Shown: piece after piece, positions 35,873 to 46,766 of the stretch
Position numbering within the stretch: the stretch's first letter is position 1
Layout of the letters: each line of letters opens with the position of its first letter
Assembly: GCA_032622095.1 (NCBI GenBank)
Contig: CP136066.1
Coordinates: 202,700,978 to 202,764,977, forward strand
DNA from: Siphonodentalium dalli
Taxonomy: Eukaryota > Mollusca > Scaphopoda > Gadilida > Siphonodentaliidae
DNA length: 64,000 bases
Direction: 5' to 3'
Notes under the pieces: generated by a model
What the model was told of the DNA's origin: nothing
Seen by the model: the letters and a program-made list of their open reading frames with translations, nothing else
The model's database searches: none
Program-made: the position numbers and the translations under genes

Positions 35873-36050
35873 CTTCGGAATCTCCCTATATATACAGAAC
35901 CTCACCTTTTCTGTCTAGTTTCATTTCATGCCCTCTTGTGTTAGGTTCTGATTTTGCCCTGGGTATGATTGATTCCGCTACCCCTTTATCATATTTTAAG
36001 GTCATTATTTTGTATGTCTCTATTAAGTCCCCCTCTTAATATGATTTATG
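35873..36050 (-). pseudogene. LINE C C-terminal tail, proximal part
   Basis: On the minus strand this reads RGDLIETYKI-like sequence (GDLIETYKIMTLKYDKG), then NLTQEG and a segment ending YREIPK, which runs directly in frame into YFFADRITEIW across the TA insertion site. RGDLIETYKI is typical of L2/CR1-like LINE tails. Several stops are present. Confidence 0.75.
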
Positions 36051-36634
36051 ATTTCCTTAGTCATATAGCGGTGAATATTAAAGAGCGTCCCTAAATAAAT
36101 GCTTTATTCTTATTCTAACCGTATGATTACTATATACACGTTCGCCGCGGATTTAGTTTAAATTCAGGAGTCGTGCTATTTTTCGCTCATTTTAGTTTTA
36201 AATTCGCGCACCGACGGATGCGCGAAAAATTAATTTAAATCGAGCAAGGTGTGCCTATCCGTAAAATGTTTTTTTTTTTTTTTTTTTGCAGATGAGTTTC
36301 TTTTGAAAAAAACGTATTTTGATCTACATTGTAATATCTTTTGATAATTATGAACATTTTTGTCCAGAGTGTGTGCCTTATATGGCCTACTGTCTGGTAA
36401 TTTGATTCTCAATGTTTATTGATAACTTGATACGGTAAATAAATATAATTCCACAGCGCCGTATAGCAGAAAAATGAGTTCTCCCCGAGATGATTGACAG
36501 GCTGTGTGTGTCCGTCAATGATTGTCGTTTAGAAGCAGCCAATTGTGCACGCGGGTTTGGCATGTTCTCGTTTTGTTAACCGTAAATCCTTTGTGTTCAT
36601 TTTTGAGCATATAACAATCATAAATCGTGTCATA
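36051..36634 (+). promoter_or_regulatory. Upstream region and probable 5' UTR of CREBZF
   Basis: A poly-T run lies at 36270-36287 and a partial palindrome (AATTCGCGCA...TGCGCGAAAAATT) at about 36200-36230. A CCAAT pentamer sits at 36539-36543, about 90 bases before the start codon, next to GTGCACGCG. No TATA box was found at a sensible distance. The reading frame is open upstream to 36545 but contains no earlier ATG. Promoter assignment is inference from position. Confidence 0.4.
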
Positions 36635-37999
36635 ATGTGTTCATTCCCCGGACACTTTGTGGAAGATTATGACGTAAGTAATATGGGTGTGTTGAGTCCC
36701 CCAATGGATGAAATAGGTAGCGGGAGCATTTTCGAAGATTACAGTCTTGCATCGAAAATGGGTGATATAAATAGTGGTCTGTCGCTCAATTCAGATATAT
36801 CAGATTCTAACTCTTGCCCTGAATTCCCAGACGCTGACGATGAACTCTTCAGCTATCTGAATGGCTCTTCGAATAATGATGATTCTCCTATTTGTTTGGA
36901 TACAAATCACAATGAAACTGTTCACGATCAACTTAAAGTCGATACCAGTTCAATTTCTTGTCGTCGTCGGCACAAGAAGAAGACATCTATGAAAACATGC
37001 CAAACTCATTCCAGTCGCAAAACGTCACATAATGCCCAGTTGAATTCGGTTGATGTTGTGACTACATCAACCAATGATTGTTTTTCATTTGGTAAAAAAC
37101 TAAGACCCTTAGCACCAGCTACAAATAAAGTTAAACATGCAAAAATTGAAGACACACTGGAAAATGTTTTTTTGGTTAATCATCGTACTGGGCGAGGACT
37201 CTGCATGACACAAGCAGCAATTCTCGCAAGAGAGAACAGGATAAAGAAAAAATCCGAAGCAAAGTCTTTGGGAACAAAATATGAAGAAGTATCAAATGAA
37301 AATGAAGTTTTGAAGCAAAGTCTGTCTAATGCTGATAAAGAAGTTGAAAATCTGCGGAAAGAAGTTAAGTACCTCAAAGGTATTCTAACGAATCACAGTA
37401 CCATTTCACATTTGCTAAGAAATATTGTTAACATGAAAGGATTCACATTCCATACATCACTACCATGTGACAATACACCAAATACAAATGCTAAGTCATC
37501 ATCACCATTCAATGAAATAGATCATTCAAATGAGTCCACAGATGTGAAGAATCCCACCTACCAAGCTGACATTCCACTTCACAACTGTTTGAAAAGAGCT
37601 CACAATGATACTGAACCAGTCGCAACTAAATTAAGAAAGACCAGTACAAAAATTGACTGCGTAAGCACACAGGAAAACCAAGAAACCAGTTTTGAATCTT
37701 GTGACAGTGGGATTCATGCTGATGCTTCGGAGATTGTCCAAGTCACCCAAGTTTCTGATGTCCTTGTTGCCCAAGATGCCAAAGTCTTGAACCAGTTGTC
37801 AGATGGCAGTGACACAGGGCGTAAAGGGAAGGTATGCACTGATGATAGCAGCATTCTGGAGGATGTTGATGATTCTTTTGGAGTCTGTTTGCATGTTTCC
37901 AACAAGTCCGTTTCTCTAGAGTTTTGTGCTGATTGCAATGAAAATGCATCTGCTGTTAGAGTTGACCATGCTTATACAAGGTTGTTGTCACAGCAGTAA
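36635..37999 (+). CDS. CREBZF: CREBZF / Zhangfei-like bZIP transcription factor
   Basis: A complete, intronless frame of 454 residues; human CREBZF is shorter (about 354). ATG 36635 is the first Met in frame and has A at -3. The N-terminus is acidic (EFPDADDELFSYL, near residue 70), followed by a basic cluster CRRRHKKK (109-116) that may be a nuclear signal. The basic region RGLCMTQAAILARENRIKKK lies near 187-206. The usual N-x2-AA-x2-x-R pattern has Met 191 where bZIP proteins carry Asn, and lack of this Asn is a known trait of CREBZF. A coiled-coil zipper runs to about 255, ending KEVKYLKGILTNH. The C-terminal block FGVCLHVSNKSVSLEFCADC (from residue 415) matches the conserved CREBZF tail. 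DHAY (444-447) fits the HCF-1 binding motif (D/E)HxY. By family knowledge it acts in the nucleus as a partner and repressor of other bZIP factors and binds HCF-1. Confidence 0.92.
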   Translation: MCSFPGHFVEDYDVSNMGVLSPPMDEIGSGSIFEDYSLASKMGDINSGLSLNSDISDSNSCPEFPDADDELFSYLNGSSNNDDSPICLDTNHNETVHDQLKVDTSSISCRRRHKKKTSMKTCQTHSSRKTSHNAQLNSVDVVTTSTNDCFSFGKKLRPLAPATNKVKHAKIEDTLENVFLVNHRTGRGLCMTQAAILARENRIKKKSEAKSLGTKYEEVSNENEVLKQSLSNADKEVENLRKEVKYLKGILTNHSTISHLLRNIVNMKGFTFHTSLPCDNTPNTNAKSSSPFNEIDHSNESTDVKNPTYQADIPLHNCLKRAHNDTEPVATKLRKTSTKIDCVSTQENQETSFESCDSGIHADASEIVQVTQVSDVLVAQDAKVLNQLSDGSDTGRKGKVCTDDSSILEDVDDSFGVCLHVSNKSVSLEFCADCNENASAVRVDHAYTRLLSQQ

Positions 38000-39383
38000 T
38001 TTTAATGGTGTAGGGGGGGGGACTTAAATTGCATCACAACCTTGTTTAAAATAGTACATATTCTTTGGTAATCTTCACTTTGACATACTAGTACCCGGTT
38101 TTGAAAAGGCCACAAAAATTAATAACTGTGTTTGGGGTCACTTGACATAAAAAAATTAGGGTAGGAAGGGATTAACTTTTTTTTTTAGCGAGTTAACTTA
38201 CCATCCAGATTTGGCCTTGATCTTGTCATATACTTGGGTGTGGAATATTAGTACAGGGGCAAATTTCCTTTAAATTAAATAATAGGTGTCAAGTCAAAAA
38301 ATGACAGGCTATCTGCCCAGTGAAGGCATTTGGTATAACACCAAGTTCAGATGCTAATGCCAACAAATATAGAATGTTATGAATGGTGGGTGTTCCCCCA
38401 AATGGTGGGTATTTCCCTAAATGGTGATGTCAACTACTGTTTAAAAAATCTTGCAATAAACCTGTTAAACAGAGACTATTATTGATTGCGTAATTGTTTA
38501 ATATTTTGGCGCATGTGTCAACGACTTCGGCATAGATCAAAGTGGGGTATTAATGATAACAGTGTCAAACTTTTTTTTTTTTTTTTGAATATTTTTTTTA
38601 GGATCCTGATATGCATATCATATATATTATACAGTGTCAAACCTAGTGACTCATTTTCCACTACCTGGATTAAAATAGTCGATGTATGCCGGTGAATCTT
38701 AAGTGCATATACCGGTATACAACGTGCGAATCCATAGCGAATGGCCAATATGCCATGTTTATTTACTAGGCCTGCGCAGCAAGCCATGATCGGTGAAACG
38801 GTTTGCGCAAAATATCACACGGATGACACATGCTTTTTGCTGACTGGTGAAAAAAGTGACTCACATGTTTTTCTTAGACTCCGTTGGGTGACCCCAAACA
38901 CAAATTGTTTTTTTAGGCCTTAGTCTGGTAAACGATGTTGACATTGGGCATTGTAATGAGTGTATTAGGATAATTTTATATGTACATGTAGTAGAATATT
39001 TCGTTTCAGTCTTTAGACATACATGTACCACTTTTCATAATAAGACATTTAATAAGATAGAACTTATGATGACGAAATTTTGTACAGTTGATAGTTTAAT
39101 ATCTCATATTTTGGAATTTCATTTTAGCTGATTACATGTATATAATATTGACATGTAGACTACCATCGTTTCACTTACATTCTTGACAGTTAAAATTTAC
39201 GGTGTGTTCATGTATATTCTATGTCTTTGATGTCAGCCTTTGTTTGTGGACATTATTAACTTAAATCTAAAACATGAAATAAAAGTATGGAATACTTTAT
39301 TTTCAAAAAGGGATTTAAATTACCAGATGTCTGAATGTAATGTATTTTTTGGGGGACTTTTTTATATAGTATGCAAGTACTAT
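38000..39383 (+). other. 3' flank of CREBZF
   Basis: Polyadenylation-type AATAAA hexamers occur at 38455-38460 and 39280-39285; either could end the transcript. A G-run follows the stop at 38013 and a poly-T run is at 38572. Short frames here have no domain. No repeat was recognised. Confidence 0.4.
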
Positions 39384-39476
39384 TACTCTCAGGTGCCTAC
39401 TGATAGTGTCAGATGATTATTACTTTACTTATTTCTATTAATAGGCCATCACGATTAATAGGCACCTGAGAGTACT
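39384..39476. repeat. Short imperfect hairpin
   Basis: TACTCTCAGGTGCCTA on the left is complementary to TAGGCACCTGAGAGTA on the right, with an AT-rich loop of about 55 bases. It may be a small MITE; no second copy was found. Confidence 0.7.
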
Positions 39477-39626
39477 TCAATCCTTTTTTGTACACTACAG
39501 TACGTAGAGCTGATTCAGCCTGATTGCACAAGTACCTGTCATCAACTGATACAGTTTTGTAAATGACGATACCCAGTATATATTTTCACAAAAATATAAA
39601 ATCCTGGATTTTCTGTGTACATACTG

Positions 39627-39862
39627 GTATTCTCTTATATATGCGAGGCGACCTATGGTCGACTCGCATATATAAGAGAATGCATTGGCCTAAAAAAAAT
39701 TCTTTAACAATTTTTCTAATATTTTTCTACATTCTTTGACAATTTTATCAGTTTTAATTTGTGTTAAGCCAATGCATTCTCTTATATATGCGAGGCGACC
39801 TATGGTCGACTCGCATATATAAGAGAATGCATTGGCACAGGGCCGTTCTGTTGGGTAAAGGG
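39627..39862. mobile_element. piggyBac-like double-hairpin MITE, 5'-truncated copy
   Basis: It ends TGTTGGGTAAAGGG followed by TTAA (39863-39866), as in the complete copies at 56619 and 62536. It retains the second 69-bp hairpin (39768-39836) and most of the first (about 39627-39689), built on CTCTTATATATGCGAGGCGA. The left terminus CCCTTTACCCAACA is missing. Confidence 0.85.
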
Positions 39863-39866
39863 TTAA

Positions 39867-40374
39867 CTTGTTATATAGTGGTATTGTACAGAAAGTTCTG
39901 GTCATAATTCTATTTCTGCAGAATGCAGTCAAACTAATCTACCAATGTAGGCTGACATCACCTTCAGTTTTGAATCAATTTATTAGAAAATCTACTTTGC
40001 TTTGCAGCGCTGCAAAAAAGCTGTCATGAAGGCTCGGCCTAGGTTAAATGCTCATCTGAAAAGATAGGTCAAGTATAAAGATCAATAAATGGTCTGTGTC
40101 TTATTTTTATATCTTACTTATTAACAGTTGACATCAAGTGACCTCAGGTGTGTGTTGCTTTAATAGACATATGTTTGATCCGGCCACCTTGACTCCAGCA
40201 GGGGGACAACGTGGCAAAAAGTCCTTGATTTGGGTGAATGGGGTCGTGTCCATCTTTGAATTTAAAACTCCACCGCTTTACCTAAAACCAGAATAAATTC
40301 CCATCTATTGGGTTTAATAATATGTATTTGCACCAAAGTCGTTCAAATTGGATTTTATTTGGAAATAACTTATT
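39867..40374. other. No gene recognised
   Basis: A 35-base segment at 40008-40042 is bounded by a good acceptor (CTTTGCTTTGCAG) and a GT, but is too short to support an exon. Confidence 0.3.
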
Positions 40375-40660
40375 TTATATTGGGACATTTACGACTGTTC
40401 TTCCCTCAAAGATGAGGGGACTCGTAAATGTCCAAATATTAATTTAAAATACCCCTTATCCAATCAGGGGTCGATTTAATTTTTCTTATTTGTATAGCAT
40501 TTTGCAACACTGGTAGATTTTGTAAAGCATTCCCTACCAATACATTTTTTTCAATGTAAATTGCTTTGCAAAAATTGGAAATTGCATTGCAAATTGGGAT
40601 GCGAATCCAGTTAAATTGAGCCCTGTGTCCGATTAGTCTAATTTGGTGTCTGTCGATAAA
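40375..40660. repeat. Repeat related to the 22873 hairpin
   Basis: TTGGGACATTTACGACTGTT pairs with CTCGTAAATGTCCAAATATT around a small loop (40379-40440). CCGATTAGTCTAATTTGGT near 40630 echoes the ends of the 22873-23020 element. It looks like a decayed longer relative of that MITE. Confidence 0.5.
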
Positions 40661-41590
40661 CAAATTACATTTTAATTAAAATTAAAACAAAAAAACTTTT
40701 CGCATTTATATTCATAGTGGAATTTTTTTTAAATTTCATAGGCGACTCTGGCCATGTTGGAAATTAAAATTCTAACACATTTCCACCCCAAGTTATTATT
40801 CCATGTTACTGTTATTTTTCCAAATATCTCGCCATGTGGGCCTACTGTTATTCCACGCTGTGAAATTTGGAGCGTGGAATTTGGCACCCAAGAGTTGAAG
40901 TGCAGATATACTTTTATTTTTTTATTTATTTCTATAATATAAAAACACTAAAGAATTAATTGAATGATAACCTGAGCTGACTTGATGTCTGAAACTGTTT
41001 TTTCTTTCAGCTTCTCAGCAACACACCCTTCTTCAATACCAGGGCTCGAAATGTTCTGAAAATTATACTTGTGACAGAGTACAGTCTCACATAAATTAGC
41101 TCATTGTGTTGTATCATTTGTGATGCCTAAGAATGAATATATTCCATATATGTAGGTTTCCAGAAAGAACAAAACAACAAAAACCAAATTAATATTAATT
41201 TCCACCGCCCCTTACTTAAAAAATATAGGTTGATAAATATACATCCATCACTCAAAAATATTTTGGGAGAAGAGTGGAAGAAATTATTTGAAAATTTATT
41301 CCACTCAAACTCATTGTTGGAACTCTTTTGCGATTCAGAAGCATAACATTAATTAACACTCGTTACTAATTGGATTCTGGGTTTCATTCAATAATAGATT
41401 AACATATTTAAAGTGGGAAAAAATTGGCATTTATAGAAGTGATTGAAGTTATGGTTTTAAATGCACGGGCCAACAAAAAGAAGTGGATAATCTAACAAGT
41501 AACAATAAATAATATAATTGTATTTGCACTGGCAAATTTGAAGTAATATCCTAGTTTGGAATGCAGGAAGTCTACAAATTATGTTAACAG
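40661..41590 (+). other. Mostly unassigned; weak exon-like segment at 41011
   Basis: At 41011 a strong acceptor (ACTGTTTTTTCTTTCAG) is followed by a 60-base open segment before GTGACA. The segment would read LLSNTPFFNTRARNV. The donor is weak and no family is recognised, so this is a low-confidence exon candidate. The rest is featureless. Confidence 0.2.
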
Positions 41591-42160
41591 CAGTCCTTCC
41601 CAGGAGACAGGAGTGATTCCTCTCGCACTAACATATGCACTTGTTTTAATTCATGGGTGCTAAAATTCACACTTGTCCCTCTTGTCAAAATGTTGATGTC
41701 CACTAATCGTAGATTCAATATTGAACTACAGTAATGCCCTAATTAATCGACTCCTTTAACCACAGCAGAATTATGGGTAACTTTTCAGGATTTAGTCGGA
41801 AATATGGCTTGTTGCCATTCATCGGAAAGCTCTCGGGTAGAGCTTTCCGATGAATGGCAACAAGCCATATTTCCAACTAAATCATGAAAAGTTACCCATA
41901 ATTCTGCTGTGGTTAAAGGAGTCGATTAATTAGGGCATTACTTTATTTGAAGGTATCTTTAGAACCTCTCCCATCTCAATTAAATTATGGGCATTTGAAA
42001 GTGTCTGGACATACATGTACATGTAGGTCTATCCCACAATGACATTTTGTTTTTTTAAAAACCAATATACGACTATTACGGGCTCAATTACACCCGTCTT
42101 ATGAATTGCTAGTGGAATTAAGTGCTCTCACTCACTGTGTTTTCCTCGTGGGAAGGACTG
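41591..42160. mobile_element. CAGTCCTTCCCA-ended element containing a nested MITE
   Basis: The left end CAGTCCTTCCCA and the right end TGGGAAGGACTG (42149-42160) are inverted repeats. An inner part recurs inverted at 44505-44672 (GGAGTGATT, TCTCGCA, TTTTAGCACCC, CTTGTCAAA). The palindrome at 41729-41943 lies inside it. No target duplication is clear. Confidence 0.7.
41729..41943. mobile_element. TA-flanked palindromic MITE, CAGTAATGCCCTAA family, copy 1
   Basis: One near-perfect hairpin of about 215 bp: CAGTAATGCCCTAATTAATC on the left and its complement on the right, with GGCTTGTTGCCATTCATCGG paired around the loop. TA precedes the left end; the right terminal G is mutated. Copies at 44394 and 56303 show CAGT ends and TA, consistent with Tc1/mariner-type mobilisation. 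Confidence 0.9.
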
Positions 42161-42223
42161 AATCTGTTATACATGTACTAACATATTCCATACACTCAAA
42201 TGCCATCTTATTTTCTCTTTCAG

Positions 42224-42299
42224 AGGCTGTTCATAGCAACTACTATGGCTAGAGAAGCGATATCTAGTCATTGTTTTCATGCTTTTATTAGCATCCATG
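42224..42299 (+). CDS. Possible coding exon
   Basis: A polypyrimidine acceptor (TATTTTCTCTTTCAG) precedes and GTAAGA follows a 76-base segment that is open in one frame (RLFIATTMAREAISSHC...). Both splice sites are better than chance. No protein family is recognised, and no partner exons are certain. It could equally be a 5' UTR exon or noise. Confidence 0.25.
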
Positions 42300-44393
42300 G
42301 TAAGAAACCATTATTGATGTTATTCACCCATTCTTCGATTTGTTTAGAGTACATTCAGGTTTGTTCCATGAGTAATGACAGATCTTGCACATCCTGAATC
42401 CTACTGTTAAAGTTCGGTTCAACTATAATAGTTGAATATAGAAATTTTGTGTTAATGAATTCGATAGCTGGTATAAATCGGAATCATATTTTACCAAAAA
42501 ATATTTAAACCATGTCACACATCTATTAGATCATGTAATGGAATAACAAGTTAACGAAATGACTGGTTCATTATGGCACATAATAATAAAGTCAATTGTA
42601 ATTCATTTAGCCTAAGTATTGTTATGAAAGTTCTGAGATGTGCCACCCTGTTAAATTGTTAATGTCATTTAAAAAGACACCTTTCTGCAATTATTAAATA
42701 CAATAAATTTGGCAAAATGTTGCAAAATCATATTTTGTTGTACTGGTCTATTGTTAACTGCAATTTGGTTGTGCATGGGATGGGCACAGGATGCGCATTC
42801 CCATAGTTTTTGGCAAGAATAGATGAATGGTGGTTTTGGCATTGTCAAACTTACTATAATAGTTAATTATAACTGTCCAGTTGAATTTTGGATATGCCAG
42901 AACTGAATGAAGCTACCAGGTATGTGTTGTCTGCATTGCCTCTAAAACAACTCCTGAATATACATGGTCTCAGAAACTGATGGTAGTTAATTTGAAGCTT
43001 TCCATACTAACTTACTCATATTTTAATTCGCGCCATATTATTTTCCCTCAGTTTTAAACTAAGTTGACTCAATGAACTCGCATTCCTTGATGCACGAATT
43101 CAATGCTGACAAAACATTCTGTGAAAATGGCATGGCATGTGACGTGCAGTTTATTTATGACCATGAATGATACACAATATAAATAATATAGTGCACAGAG
43201 TTAACTTGATGTGTTAAGTGATGTTAAAGTGATGTGAAACACTCCGGTAGGGTGATCAAATAGAAATGGAGAATATCTTGCTCAAAGTAGTTATTTTTAC
43301 AATTATCCTACCCAAATTTACAACACACTGTCATTCTTATATATTAATTAAATGCAGTGACTCTTTGTGGCGAAATCGTTTTTGTTAGTTTATCACCAAT
43401 AGTTGCGTCCCGAATCAAGAAGTAAATATTTACAATTGACTGAATTGAGCGTAGTTCGGACAATGTTTTCTATGGAGTGGTACAGTCGATTTTCTTGAAA
43501 TTTTTGGTGATGTTAGTAGAATGCTACATTCCTCCAGTTGGCATAGCTCCTGAATACTAACTGATCAGTTTCATGCACCCGAACAAGTCCATAATATGCC
43601 TTTAATTATTTAGCTCTGAAGATGTAGATAATTCTACTCCACTTGGTCCTATAATAATTATAAAGTTTTGATAGTTACATTTTGTATATGTATCACTGAC
43701 ATGACATCATACTAAATAGGGCTGCAGCGACCGTTGATAAGCTGCCAAATCATAGATTACAAGTATATCAACTAATACACAAACCCCTTAACTTTTTCCT
43801 TTTGTTCACTGAATTCTTTCAGTCATAATACAGAGTCGTGTTTTGAATCTGGTGACTTCATCTCTCTCCATCGTTGAAAAAACGAAAACAGTTGGTTCGC
43901 GTCACTCAATTAGAAATCCTATTCTTGCAATTGACACTTTGGTTGCTGGCGATGCCATGTGAATTCATCCGTGATATAACCTTTGTCCCAATTGAGCATT
44001 GACACAGAAGACGCATCGCTCACGTCGCTGTCTGATTAGGCCTTAAGGAACATACAGGGGTGATTTTTGTCTCAAAATTTATAAGCATACGGTGCGCTTA
44101 TTTGGGTCACGAGAGTAAATGCATGCTTTTAGAGACATATTAAATGCTTAATTCACTACTTCAAGCTGATAATTTATGACTCAGCCACTACACCCATTTG
44201 AAGAATGCACTATTAAACTATTATTGTCTAATTTGTCAAAATTTTCGACATTGGCTTTGCGCTTTCGTAAAACACAACATGTAAACTACGCAAAACTGTA
44301 AACAAACAGCCGTTCATATTCGTCTTGACCAAATCACCAATAAACAAACGAGAATGATTTCGTCAATGAGAGTCACTTTATTTAATTTATATA
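42300..44393. other. No gene recognised
   Basis: 2.1 kb of AT-rich sequence. 43226-43261 matches the complement of 17565-17600 (CACTCCGGTAGGGTGA). TAGGGCTGCAGCGA at about 43720 resembles a hAT terminus, but no matching right end was found. Confidence 0.4.
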
Positions 44394-44672
44394 CAGTAAT
44401 GCTCTAAATAATCAACTCCTTAACCACAGCAGAATTATGGGTAATTTTTCAGGATTTAGTCGGAAATATGGCTTGTTGCCATTCATCGGAAAGCTCTCAA
44501 TTTTACTGAGATGGGAAATGTTCTAAATATACCTTCAATATAGAATCGGTGATTACAGTGGCTATAAACAATTTGACAAGAGGGACGAGTGCCAATTTTA
44601 GCACCCCGTTAATTAAATATTGCGAGTGATACAATTGCGAGAGCAATCACTCCCATCACTTGGGAAGGACTG
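44394..44672. mobile_element. Half copy of the CAGTAATGCCC MITE fused to CAGTCCTTCCCA element sequence
   Basis: The left half of the palindrome (CAGTAATGCTCTAAATAATC to GAAAGCTCTC) is intact and preceded by TA. At the loop it switches to sequence that is the inverted counterpart of 41591-41720 and 41944-41985, ending TGGGAAGGACTG at 44672. The right half of the palindrome is gone. Confidence 0.75.
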
Positions 44673-44932
44673 ACTGCAAAATCCATTACAATGTGTCAGT
44701 AATGAAGACATAATTGTTACTCAAAAATAATAACATTGACACCGATTCACATTGGTGATCTTGACATCAGATTGAATCTCAAATAATCGCAGGGCCCTAC
44801 TTGCAAGTGTAGACGATCATATTGGTATTGATAAGGAGGTCATTTACATCAATTCAATCACACTTGTATATTTAGCTACATGTATAGTTATGGTCTGGAA
44901 AGTTTGTAATTAACTCCCAACAAGTTTCTTGA
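44673..44932. other. No feature recognised
   Basis: Unique AT-rich sequence without a domain or a repeat match. Confidence 0.4.
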
Positions 44933-45181
44933 TCAGCATGATTGCTCAACACCTTTTCAGGTTTTACAATTCTTATCTTAACTGGTGGGTGGGTCTGTCA
45001 AGAAACTTGGAAAATGCCATGAATCTCTGCTCTGGCTAACGCCATTAGAGATCGTATTCCACCAGTACAAAACCTGGGAACTTTTGGAAGTTTTGACAGG
45101 GAACCTTATAAAGTCTAAAAAAAATACCAGTTAAGATAAGAATTGTAAAATCTGTAAAGGTGTTGAGAAGTCATGCTGATT
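44933..45181. mobile_element. ATCATGCCATG-family element with ATCAGCATGA ends
   Basis: Arms 44933-44987 and 45127-45181 pair (ATCAGCATGATTGCTCAACA and complement; TTTTACAATTCTTATCTTAA and complement). Inside lies one half of the 14713-type hairpin (ATGCCATGAATCTCTGCTCT to TTTTGACAGGGAACCTTATA). This shows an older foldback containing, or recombined with, the hairpin family. Confidence 0.65.
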
Positions 45182-45337
45182 TTATAATTTGTATCCAAAG
45201 GAATTAAGTTTATTAACATCATAATTTAGTGGGTATAAAATAAAATTTTATACGAAGAATGGATGTTCTATTGATGCAAAATATTTGATGCGGTCTAAAT
45301 TAAAAGTGTGTTTGTTTGTCCACTCCCTAACTGATCT

Positions 45338-45862
45338 AGATAATGCCATATGAATTTCTACTCTGACTAACGCCTGTAGAGATCATATTCCACCTGTACA
45401 AAACCTTGGAACTTTTTGAAATTTTGATAGGGAACCTTATTTTTATAATGTAGAAAAAATAACATGGGGAATATGTGTATTAATGGTTATCTGTTCCTTA
45501 ATATTGTACTTCGCTATATGCGAAGGTCCCAACTTGAAATTTCATGCTTTTTTGTGAGCCGATATCGCAATAAACATGGAATTAATTACCCAGGAAAAAC
45601 TCCATAAATGTAAGAAACGCAAGGAAAAATCGCTGACAAAGTCTCTTAAATCATGAAATTTCGAGTTGGGACGTTCACCTACAGTGAATTATATTATTAA
45701 GAAACAGATATTATATAACAAAGAAATATATTCCTGTGTTATTTTTTCGATTTTATAAGGTTCCCTGTCAAAACTTCAAAAAGTTCCCAGGTTTTATACT
45801 GGTGGAATATGATCTCTGCGGGCATTAGCCATAGTAGAGATTCATGGCATGCTCTATACCTA
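45338..45862. mobile_element. Foldback within a foldback, ATCATGCCATG family
   Basis: The outer arms 45338-45445 and 45753-45862 are inverted copies of the 14713-type half (CATATTCCACC, GGAACTTTTTGAAATTTTGA). Between them 45488-45715 is itself an inverted repeat: CTGTTCCTTAATAT pairs with ATTATTAAGAAACAG, and CCCAACTTGAAATTTCATG with CATGAAATTTCGAGTTGGG. The central element probably inserted into the loop of the outer one. Confidence 0.7.
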
Positions 45863-46766
45863 ACCAAGAAAAAGCCCCTACTGGAAACATTTAGTCAGCC
45901 TCACAAAGAAGAAATGTTATTTTCATAAAATTGTTCAGTCGAAGATACTAACTTCTAATAGTTCAAAAATAGATGTCATATTCATCAAAGTCATCAGTTT
46001 CTATGAAGAAATGTATAAATTAATACTATTATAAATTGAGTTGTAAAAATATCAATATTTATCAAATATCCTTAATTGGATTATATCAGACTGGGTGGAG
46101 GTACTCAGTCAGTATTAGTGTTCAATGTGCATGACAAATTCTAATTTCATATCAAAATGGTCATGTATTGATTGGAATGAGATGTCCCTTAATTCAGATC
46201 AAGCTTGAAAATTCATCCCGATTTTAGCCCATGTACATGTATGTGCTCTTGTCAAAGCTGAAGAAAGTTCAAAATATTTACAACTACCTAGCTACCCAAA
46301 TTTTTACATTAGGTAACCGTAGGCAGCCCTCTTAATTCAGATTGTTTGGCCACGGCAATCCGATACGGCAACCCTTTGCCATGGCCAGTTTGCTTCAGCA
46401 AATGGCTTTGGCATTGCTGATTGCTGAGCCTATTATGAGGGCTGGGTAGGGAATGGGCAAACATAAATTTTACAAATAGCGGCCTACCCGGTATATACAT
46501 GTAGCATATCTGATTTTGATGGCAGATTGGCTACATGTCTAATCAGAAAATCTTGTTTCTGTTTTCATTATGTATAAAATGTTTTGAACGGTCACATGAT
46601 GTGATATTGGGTTCTCTTGTGTGTTGATATTGGGTTTTCTTGTCAGTGTATATTATTGTTTTGATTAAGGTGGAACTGTATCTCTGTAGCCAATTAATTG
46701 GACAGGAAGATGAACGTTCTGCCCTGATATTTTGTCTGTGTTTCGATCCTGTATATCCGTAATTAT
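45863..46766. other. No gene recognised; possible small repeat at 46314-46450
   Basis: ACCGTAGGCAGCCCTCTTAA (46317) and a later TTATGAGGGCTGGGTAGG are loosely inverted, suggesting a decayed short repeat. The rest is featureless. Confidence 0.35.

Noticed and set aside
35654-35944. Zinc-finger-like peptide KCGCPYSGVSHLRLNRHN in the TA element
   Set aside because: Spacing does not fit a C2H2 finger, the frame has no transposase features, and it runs into the terminal repeat.
36545-36634. Start of CREBZF at 36545
   Set aside because: The codon at 36545 is GTG. The first in-frame ATG is 36635, with A at -3.
43715-44050. hAT element starting TAGGGCTGCAGCGA at about 43720
   Set aside because: A right end with a matching repeat or an 8-bp duplication could not be found.
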